Shown one piece after another: positions 10,757 through 19,638 of a stretch of DNA of 64,000 nucleotides. The number at the start of each line of letters is the position of its first letter. Position 1 is the stretch's first letter. Below the pieces are notes generated by a model, which worked only from the letters and a program-made list of their open reading frames with translations, had not been told where the DNA came from and searched no databases. A program made the translations under genes and the position numbers. The stretch lies in contig CAJNOI010000017.1 of the NCBI GenBank assembly GCA_905250115.1, positions 448,685-512,684 of the forward strand. The letters run 5' to 3'. This DNA is from Adineta steineri (taxonomy: Eukaryota > Rotifera > Eurotatoria > Adinetida > Adinetidae).

Positions 10757-10888
10757 GATGACGGAAGTAAATTACATAATAATTCAAAAAAAGTGAGTTC
10801 TAAAATAATTCGAGATCTATTAGGATATAGTAGGGTTTCTAGGATCTACTGGGGTATACTGTGGTATAGAGTAGGCTCTCTAGGGTAT

Positions 10889-10985
10889 ACCATGGTGTGG
10901 GTGTGAGTATGAGATCGGGAGACTGGAAACACCTACACGTACCCACATCCACCCATGCTCACACCCACACTCTTCTGGGTGTGTA
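10889..10985. repeat. TGTGGG-like hairpin repeat, copy 5
   Basis: G-rich arm CATGGTGTGGGTGTGAG, then a C-rich arm with CACCTACACGTACCCACATC and ACACCCACACTC, then a short G-rich tail TCTGGGTGTG. It follows a degenerate TAGGG/GGTATAC-rich stretch from about 10810. Confidence 0.65.
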
Positions 10986-11094
10986 ATACCAGTTCGGTAC
11001 GTATATCTTGTAATAAATTTTATGGTTAATTTTAGATTTTCGCTCATCTTACTGAGTCATTTATCATTTGATTTGCATAGTAATAAGCTTCGGT

Positions 11095-14000
11095 ATGGTC
11101 TCAAAACCTTCAACAATGAAAGAAACCGGGCAAGCTGAGGACATAGTGACCTGTGGCATATGTCTTCGACACTTTGTTGATCCACGTTTATTGCCTTGTA
11201 TGCACACATATTGTTTTGGATGCATACAAAACGCCGCTTCGCGCACTAAAGGTGATTTTATCTGTCCTCTGGATAAAACTATACTTGAGCGAAATCAGAT
11301 TAATTCATTACGAGTTAATTTTGCTATTCTCGAAATACTTCAGTCGCTACCAAAAGTGACATTAAGAAATTCACAAAATCCCAAGCCAGAAGCGTACAAT
11401 GATAGCATTGAGACTGAAAACACTAATACTTCAGCCGAATTTGGTGATAATGAGGATCGACAAATATTTATCACTGATTTACCGGTAAATATGTCCGAAC
11501 AAAGTCTGTTCGATACATTATTGGATGAATTTACAACTGTTGGTGAAATCAAGGTAATAACAATAAAAATTCCACCAAGTATATTTTCAATTTCAATATT
11601 TCATGTCTAGATCGATCAACAAGCAAAACCATGTATTCATTTGTTTAAAAGAGTAGACAACAAATACCAATTGAATGGCACAGCAGCAATTACATTTCAA
11701 AAAGAAGAATCCGTAAAGAAAGCAATCGAAAAATGCAACAGTGAGTACGAGTAGAAACCGAAATGGTAATGAATAGAACATATTATAATGTATATTTTAG
11801 GAACACGCGTACAAAGTTTAAATAATGCTCAAATTTTTGTTAGGAAAACAGAAGTGACAAATAATAGAAAACTCGCGCCAACGCCGCCATCAGCACCATC
11901 ATCGAAAACCTCAGGTAGTAAACATTCTCAAAAGACAAAAATTATTATGATATCGGGTGGGTGTGGGTGTGGGTGTTAGTTAAAGTAAGACCCACACCTT
12001 CACTTACACCCACATCACATCCTCAACTGTGTAACTACACTATAGTGACATATCCAGAGGGAGATGGATGTAAGCTCAGCCTGGGATGCACTGAATTTAA
12101 TTCTTGAATTCGATTGAATTTAATTGTTTTACAACCACTACTAATGTATAAGTCTATATAAATTAACAATTTTTTAAAAACTAAATCGAATTCCAACTCT
12201 GGAATTGCAATTGCATTTGACTGAAACTGAGTTTGTTGCATCCCCATCTCAAGCCTTCTTACAACCATTCGAGTGGTACTCGAAAACTTCGAAACTGCTT
12301 ATAATTACAAATATTTTATATCTCCCCTTCTTCCACGTCATATCTACCATTTTTCTGACTGAGAGTTAAAACAAGTACGGTTCATCGGTTTACATTCTGT
12401 CTGTATGTTTTAGGATCAAAACCAAACAGTCCGCCCAAGTCAATTGAAATAAAGATTTGGGTTCAATTTGAAGGATGTCCGGCAACAAGAGAAACATTGG
12501 ATTGCACTTCCATCATTGATGATCTAACAAGAGTGGCACTCAACAGAGAAGGCCGCAAAAATGAATATCAAGCACATTATCGAAATCGGGACCTAGGGCC
12601 TGGAGAACCAGTTCCATCGGATACGGAGAGTGATCGTCCAATTGTATTAAGAAAAATAACCAAACTTCTGCCAAAAGATCCAAATCCATCCGGATCAAAA
12701 TCAGTACGTAAACTTCCGAATGATTAATTATATGTCCTTAGTTTATTCGCTGGAAGCTCGTTTAAATATTAAAGTGAAAGACATAAGATTTACTGAAATA
12801 TAGAAAAAATTATCCCTCTGATGCTTCATAAAACATAGATATTCTTGGAAACACACAGAGTTATTGTACCAATCTGCATGAAGATTTCAGCTAATACAAT
12901 GCCTCTGTGAAGATGCATTCTCTGCTTTTAATATGTGTTATATTCTGAATATCACTTTTTATCTCCTACACTTTCATTTTAAAAGAGTTTTCTGACAATC
13001 TATGAAACATATCATCCAATTATAAATCAACATTAATTGTAGGAAAAATTTCCATAATTGTATTCAATATATTCAGCGTTATTTTCATGTCATGAGGAAT
13101 CGCCCAGATTAACAATTTTTGCAAAAAAATGAGTTTATGGGCGAAATGAATTATAAATTAATTCAAAATCTTTACATTTATTTATATGGAAGATTCGCTT
13201 ATAAGATCTATACCAGTTTATAGAAGTTCATAAAAGAGCTATAACGGGTCTATCAGGGCCTACTAAGATTTAACAGTCCTTGATTGCTATCTGTATACTT
13301 CCGCTCACATTCTTCATAACAGAGATGCTCTGTTTGAGTGTTCACACCTTCACCTCACCCTCAACATAGTTAGTGTTGTTCAGTCCCTTCGGATTTCAGT
13401 TCGAAACTCGGTCAATTATTATTATTCATGGAAAAAATCATCATTGAATCTGATTCATTAAAGTGAAGTTTCCACTATTATCGACATGAAACATGAGATT
13501 GTTCGGAGCACATTAAAGATAACCTGTAACAACTACTAAATAGCTAGAGTATGTCCATGGCTCGTCTGAATAAAAGCAGAGGAAAAGTTGTGTTAAATTC
13601 TAATTAACTTGGACAGACAAACATACATACATTCTTTTTACAGTGTAAGACTCTTTCTTTCAGACAATGGAGCAAATGGTGTTCTATTGAAATATAAGTT
13701 TTAAGAAACGTACTGTTATTTAAAAAAGATCTTTTTGTAATTCTTGAAAAGTGTAACACGAGAATATTTGTTTAAGATTAGTTAAATGACTGTAACATCA
13801 TAATAAAACTATGTATTTGAAACTATTTGTTTTCCGTGTGATAGTTCTTCTCTTCCTCTACAAAATGACATAATTTGATAGATAACTTTATACAAGTTTG
13901 TTATAGATATCATTGATTTACAAAGAGGAGTCGAAACTTTTAGATCATTCTATAGCTAGAGTACAGCACTTTACTTATGTCCTAAAGTATTATCTGTTCA

Positions 14001-14821
14001 ATGATAAGTCGAGACAGCCCCATACGTCTAATAATGTTTAAAATATAACTATAGATCACTTTATGATGTTGACATATTGATTTACTAATATCTTTAAAAG
14101 TTTTAAATGTATTTTCTACAATCTTATTTTTTCTTTTATATCTTTTAAATATGTGTTGTTTAGGATACACTAAAAGATTATCATATTGTTATTGATAATT
14201 CAAATGTGTTTCTTGGTGCTCAAACAATACGTAATGAAAAAACTGGAGTGCCTCACATGAATCTAGCTATTCGTGTAGATGTTAACAATCTTGCAAAAGT
14301 ACTTGAAGGGGATAAAGTAAGCATAAATGTAAGAACACGTGTTGTTGGTGGAAGTAAACCACCGGAAAAGGCACTTTGTTGGACAAAATGGGAATCTTGT
14401 GGTTATAAATGTATACTGGGAGATCGGTCGATGAAAAATAAAGTGAGTCGTATTGTTGACAATTATTATATTAAAATATTGGTTCTTTTTGTTCTAGGAA
14501 AGCCTCGTGGACGATATGCTACACGCTCAAATTCTTAACATCCTTTTGCAGAATCCTGATACTAGGACTAGACAACAAGTTCTTGTTCTAATTACTGGCG
14601 ATGGAAATAAAAATTCTGGTCAGACGAGTTTTCCGACCACAGTAGAGACAGCATTGCAAGCTGATTGGAGCGTGGAACTTTGGTCATGGGAGCTATCATT
14701 AAGCCAAAGGTTTTTCGAAATTCAGAAGTTGTTTCCAACTCAAATGACAATTAAATTTTTGGATCCCTATAGAACAAACATTACATTTTTACAGAAACAT
14801 CTAAACAAAACTGAAGATTAA
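11095..14821 (+). CDS. RING finger - FET-type RRM - NYN nuclease-like fusion protein
   Basis: Six-exon model (11095-11553, 11611-11740, 11801-11914, 12414-12703, 14164-14442, 14498-14821), phase-consistent at every junction, giving 531 aa. Residues 20-60 are a RING of C3HC3D type (C20, C23, C35, H37, C40, C43, C57, D60), predicted to recruit an E2 for ubiquitination. Residues about 120-240 are an RRM with RNP2-like QIFITDLP and a core resembling the FUS/EWS/TAF15 RRM (IKIDQQAKPCIHLF, then NGTAAITF). Residues about 235-331 are unidentified, with a weak resemblance to ubiquitin-like headers (GPGEPVPSDTESDRP). Residues about 336-530 resemble NYN/PIN-like RNases: D342 in IVIDNSNVFLG and D459 in LITGDGN, then VELWSWELSLS. 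The ATG at 11095 is the first true ATG. Introns 3 (499 bp) and 4 (1460 bp) are unusually long; intron 3 holds a hairpin repeat. A ligase plus RNA-binding nuclease role is inferred. Confidence 0.78.
11954..12025. repeat. TGTGGG-like hairpin repeat, copy 6 (in an intron)
   Basis: G-rich arm GGGTGGGTGTGGGTGTGGGT, the purest TGTGGG run in the window, followed by a C-rich arm around CCCACACCTTCACTTACACC. It sits in intron 3 of the RING-RRM-NYN gene and would form a hairpin in the pre-mRNA. Confidence 0.75.
12704..14163 (+). other. Long intron 4 of the RING-RRM-NYN gene
   Basis: A 1460-bp intron bounded by GTACGT and TTTAG. It contains a C-rich half-copy of the hairpin repeat (13337-13368, CACACCTTCACCTCACCCTC) and a degenerate CTATA/GGGTCTAT stretch near 13190-13290. 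I see no additional exon, but could miss a short one. Confidence 0.5.
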
Positions 14822-15187
14822 GTATTTTCAAAATGATTTCTATAAAAAAATGGCAAAGAAAAATAACAGATTTACGAATTTTTGTATGATTTTTGGTGTT
14901 TTGTTGTCATCTACTATTCTTTATCGTACTTTCTCGCTTTACAATTTTTCTTACACTATCCATAGTTTCAATCCATATGTTATTACATCAATCTTTATCA
15001 TATGAATTTCAATAAAAATTATATACCATATATGATTTGTCCACATAAAGAATGAGTTTACAAGATAATTTCAAGTTGGAATTATCTTGAGGGTGAGTAT
15101 CGTTTCGAGTATCTACTACAACACATTTCGGCTTATTTCAAAGTCTCTTCAGATAGCTTTGACCACACATATACAGAAAAGCATCTT

Positions 15188-15300
15188 AAGGGTGTGGGTG
15201 AGGATGTGATGTGAGTGTCGAATGGAGGAGGATGAGTGGGCATTGATCTGGGTATGAATAAGCAAGAGATGTGCACATTCATACTCATCCACACCTACCA
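15188..15300. repeat. TGTGGG-like hairpin repeat, copy 7
   Basis: G-rich arm AAGGGTGTGGGTGAGGATGT with degenerate continuation, and C-rich arm CATACTCATCCACACCTACC about 90 bp downstream. Confidence 0.65.
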
Positions 15301-15398
15301 TTCTGTTTGTTAGTCTATTGACTTCAACCCTTTAGCGTCTTGATTTTTTTGACATGAAGGTCTTCTTTTCTTTCAAAAAGTTTGAAATGAACTGTATT

Positions 15399-15447
15399 AG
15401 GATGTGAATGTAGGTGTAGATGTATATGACCCACACACTCTCACCCA
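15399..15447. repeat. TGTGGG-like hairpin repeat, copy 8
   Basis: G-rich arm AGGATGTGAATGTAGGTGTA immediately followed by C-rich arm CCCACACACTCTCACCC. This is the shortest spacer of the family. Confidence 0.6.
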
Positions 15448-16373
15448 ATCTGGTGGGAAGCATCTGTTAAAAAGTTCGTCATGAGTTTTCTTTCTTTATA
15501 TGCTGGATATGCGCATTCAAAATTATCATTTTGTGTTGCGATGATTTTAAGAATGGAGATTCGCAAAATAATGGTTGAAATATGATATTAAAATACCGAC
15601 ATCGAATCGATACTATTCGTTTACAGAAAGCACTGAAAAATACAATCTTGATTATGAACTTTATATTTAAAATTTCGAGATAATTACAACAAATGTTCTT
15701 CGCCTGAAAAAGTAGCTAATAATAGATAATAAATCAGCAGTGTTCTTTCGACATATGTTAGTTTAAGTTATCGTTTTAAATGAACTCATCTGCTGAATTA
15801 ATGTAAGCTATATTTTGAAAGTATATTAAATTAGAAATTCGACTAATTCTCGATGATAGCTCCTTCATTCACTGCGTGATTTGCTAGGATAGCATAAAAG
15901 ATTTTCATGTTATCGTTGTGATCACTTTTAGCGTAACTTTCAATTTTATTTAATAACATGGCATCGTGTCTTGACGATAAATAGCAAGTAAAATCATTAA
16001 ACTATTGTATATTAAAAATTCTACATCTTGAGAATCGACAGTTTTAAAGCGAATTTTGATCATATAAGTTTATTTATACAATAACAGTTCGTATATGCTT
16101 ATTTAGAATTTTTGAAATAGTTATATTGAAGTACAATATAGTCGTAATTATTTTCGTACATGTATTTAAAAGAAACTAATCGTATGTATGCATGCATACT
16201 GGAATTCATGCGCCATATGAAATACTTATGATTGGTTTATACACTCTACCAATCGTCTTACTTTTATATTAACAATATGAAAACAACAAACGCTAAAAAA
16301 TGTAGTCTTATAATAATCTACATGATTTTTTATCGCAAATATTATTTATTTTAGATTGTGATTGAATATAAAA

Positions 16374-16634
16374 ATGGCAGCATCAATACCAAAAAATGTT
16401 TCTCCATTGATTCGTGCTGGTCGTTGGAGTTTATTACTTGGTGGTCTTGTTTATGGACGTATTCATTATAATACATTAAAAACAAGTGAAGAACATGTAC
16501 GAGATAATGAAATCAATCGTGTTACACAAAATGCAATTGATCAACTAGCAGAAAAAAAGATTAAAGCAGAGCAATCCATGGTTGAATTAGCTCATGCAGC
16601 TGGTGTTGATCCAAATCAAGCACGTAAAAAATAA
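16374..16634 (+). CDS. ATP5ME: ATP synthase membrane subunit e, mitochondrial
   Basis: An 86-residue protein on one exon. The N-terminus KNVSPLIRAGRWSLLLGG followed by VYGRIHYNTLK matches subunit e (animal orthologues have VSPLIKxGRY..LxxGVAYGxxRYNYLK): one membrane helix with the GxxxG-type dimerisation motif, then a charged coiled-coil tail. It acts in the Fo part of inner-membrane ATP synthase and in dimerisation of the complex. The ATG at 16374 is 19 bp downstream of a TTTTAG acceptor-like site, consistent with a trans-spliced leader. The usual length is about 70-90 aa, so it is complete. It converges on the ion-channel gene with about 100 bp between the ends. Confidence 0.9.
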   Translation: MAASIPKNVSPLIRAGRWSLLLGGLVYGRIHYNTLKTSEEHVRDNEINRVTQNAIDQLAEKKIKAEQSMVELAHAAGVDPNQARKK

Positions 16635-16737
16635 ATTAAATCTTCAAAACAAAATTCAAATAGCAAAAACATTATTAGAATATAGAAATTTTTATTTTAA
16701 GATAGTTTTTCCCATTATTCTATTATTTACAAATAAA

Positions 16738-18930
16738 TTAAAATTTTTCATTAGATGTTATTTGTTTTGATTTTAATTCATTATTGATATCATTTGTATG
16801 ATCATAATATTCATCATCTTGTTCATATAATTCGAATACATTCATAGATTTTGTTCTTATTTTATTAACGTCTTCTGGAATAGGAATAAATGTTGAAGCA
16901 TTAGGTACTACTGTAACAGCATCTGATGATCTTCTTGTTCGAACAGATTTTAATGGTGGTAAAATATCAAAATTTGCTGATGACGAATGCGCTAATAAAT
17001 CATTTTTTGAGTTTTGTCGTGTTTGCCGTGTATCTAATTGAATATATTTCATAGCTGCATATTCGCGATCAAGATGTTCCATTGCTCGTCGTCGTTTATA
17101 TGGACCAGATATAAGCCATAGAATTAATGCAATATGTATAGCAATATACATAACAAAAAGACCAATAAAAACATATCGATCAATAATAACATAATAATTT
17201 GATGGTTGAAGTATTTTTACTGACAATGGATTAAGAAATATAACTGATGCTATAATAGAATGCCATACACAAAGTACAACAAGTATAACAATTGATATAA
17301 TTGCATAAATATCAAGAGTTGTTAAATAGGAAACTGGTGGCTATTATCAAAAATAAGATATAAAATGAATAAAATAAACTAACTTACTAGTGATCGATTA
17401 ACAACCCAACGAAATGTAACAGAAGTTAATAGAAGAGTGCAAGTTATTTGAAGACGATTTTGAGGTAAACTAAAAATATTAATGAAAGAAAATAGTTTGT
17501 AGATGAAATAATTTACTCCGGTGAAATTGAAAAAATACAAAATGCAAGGATAGTAATAAGCAATATTAGAAAAAATGCATTCCAATAATAATAACCAGGT
17601 CGACGAGCTTTAAACAAAAAGAAACTGTAATTGAAATCATAAAATTAACATAAATACCTGCACGACAAGCAATTGCAAGTACCGGATGTCTCTTTTGTTC
17701 TAAACCTTCATTTTGATCACCATCAAATGAATATTCTTCCTTTGTTTCACGTATTTCAGCTGCAACATGTTCATATAAAGACCATTCTTGTTGATCAAAA
17801 AATGCTTCACGATTTATAGATGAACGTAATTGTTTATCTTGTTTAAGTACACAATTTTCTATATGATGATGACTTGTTATTGAAATAGTTAAATCTTGTA
17901 CATCAGCTGGAAACTAAATATAAATTATATAATTGAAATAAATACAAGAAAAATAAATTCTTATTTACATGATTTAATTCTAATTTTTCCCAAAAAACAC
18001 CTTTGATACGACGATGTTCACAAATTTCAGCATTAATCAAATGTGTTGCCGATAATCGATCCATTTTCTTTATAGTAAACCATTTTTCTTGTTCACCAAT
18101 TTGTCCTATTGCATTTTCAATAAATAATTGTGGTGACCAATGAACAATTGAATTAAATTCATTCATTTTCACTGTCACGTTTTTTTCATTTGATAATAAT
18201 GTTTGTTGTTGTTGCGCTGTTAAATTTAATGTACTTATATTCATGTTATTTTCCATCCATCTTGCTTCATAATAGATATCAGCTTGATATTTTTCATTTA
18301 ATGTATCAATTTCACCTATATATATCAGTTAAATAGAATATTTATAAGAGTAGATTTAATTTTCTTACCAATATGTATAAATACCAATCGAATTCGTACA
18401 ATACGAGCATTTGTATATTTTTCAAGTATACTTAATCGTGGGCTAATAACAGCAAATGCTGTTGATTTTTTACGATGACCGTCACGAAGAGCATGTTTGT
18501 AGCCATTGTTATCATCTTTATCATGATCTACTTTTGTATTAAATAACCGGTTCATAGTAAATCTTTTTTTTATATTTATAAAATTCTCCTGATAGTCTTC
18601 AAAATCTTCGTCAAAAACAGCCAACGGTGCTTGAAATAAAGAAAAAAAGTTTATATGTTAACTATCTTGATAAACAGTAATAACAATTATATCATATACA
18701 TATATATTATCTTTCAACCTACTCAAAGAAAATGACATGAATGTCATAATAAATATTTTAGAAATCTATTTTCAATATTTGATTTATTTAATCTGAACAA
18801 AAACTTGAATATTTATCTAAAAATCTTATATTGAAATTACAATATTCTTCTGGACAATAAAACTATGTACCGAAAAAATGGTGACATATTTACCTGATAA
18901 TAATCGTTGTTGTACATCGTTGGTATCCAT
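16738..18930 (-). CDS. Pentameric ligand-gated ion channel without a Cys-loop
   Basis: Seven-exon model on the minus strand (18930-18894, 18629-18369, 18315-17969, 17913-17658, 17607-17517, 17469-17388, 17340-16738), phase-consistent, 558 aa. The extracellular part shows family landmarks: YQADIYYEARW, HWSPQLFIENA and HFPADVQDLTISI, where FPxDxQ closes the Cys-loop. Neither Cys of the 13-residue Cys-loop is present. Four membrane helices follow: M1 after RRPGYYYWN, M2 in NRLQITCTLLLTSVTFRWVV, M3 after LPPVSYLTTLDIYAI, and M4 near the end (YVFIGLFVMYIAIHIALILW). M3-M4 are linked by a short cytoplasmic loop; a C-terminal hydrophilic tail of about 130 aa follows. No signal peptide is visible on the modelled N-terminus, so an upstream exon may be missing. 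Ligand and ion selectivity cannot be read; no Glu at M2 -1'. Confidence 0.82.
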
Positions 18931-19638
18931 TATTTTCGAAATGAAATAAACGACTTTTTAATCTAAATCTACCTAATAAACATCTATTGAGTGTTGTTAT
19001 TGATATCATGACAAGCAATTGAGAATTCAAAATCAAATATAATATCAAGAAAAAATACACCGAAGAGACGGTTCGTTTTACTTCATTCTCAAATTTAGTT
19101 AGAAATAGAACAAAATCAAAAAAAAAAACTTTTGTTTGATAATTGATTTTGAAGACTACGATGAAAATTTTTATTTATTAATCGTTACTCAATATCTCAA
19201 TCCGTTTACGATTATATAAAATTGAAATTTATGATTATTTTTTTTCAATAGATTTATTAGTAAGACATTCGATCTGTCAAAAACTAGATTAGGAATGTAT
19301 AGTTTCAGATTGTCTATTTGCACATAATTCACATCGTTTACCGATAAAAAGTTTTAACGAGAGCTTATATTGTACCATAATATGTATTTTAAATAATCAA
19401 ATACAAATACTCATGAATAGAATGAACATACTAATGTTATTAATCTGATAATTGCAGTATTACGATAGCTAGAGAGAATGTTTTGTCTGCCTACTACTGC
19501 CATCTATCACCGGAATATTATTTTGCTTTCTGATTAACCATTGAATATTGAATGTTCAACAGTTTACGTATGATTGGGTAACTATTGAAATATTCAAGAC
19601 TTTTGTTTTCATGTAGCTATTGAATTTTTATTTGAAAA
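18931..19638. promoter_or_regulatory. Divergent intergenic region between the ion-channel gene and HIRA
   Basis: About 700 bp between two divergently transcribed genes and presumably the promoter of both. AT-rich; no clear TATA box at either end. An AG acceptor-like site lies 22 bp upstream of the HIRA ATG. Confidence 0.45.

Larger units (their letters stand above)
14822..16373. other. Intergenic region with two hairpin repeats
   Basis: No gene seen. It holds hairpin copies at 15188-15300 and 15399-15447 and otherwise ordinary AT-rich sequence. The last such repeat marks the right limit of the repeat-bearing region; the next 48 kb lacks them. Confidence 0.5.

Noticed and set aside
9557-10761. 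Several open frames including two nearly identical proteins on opposite strands
   Set aside because: They are the same sequence read from the two inverted arms of the foldback element and are Phe/Ile-rich noise.
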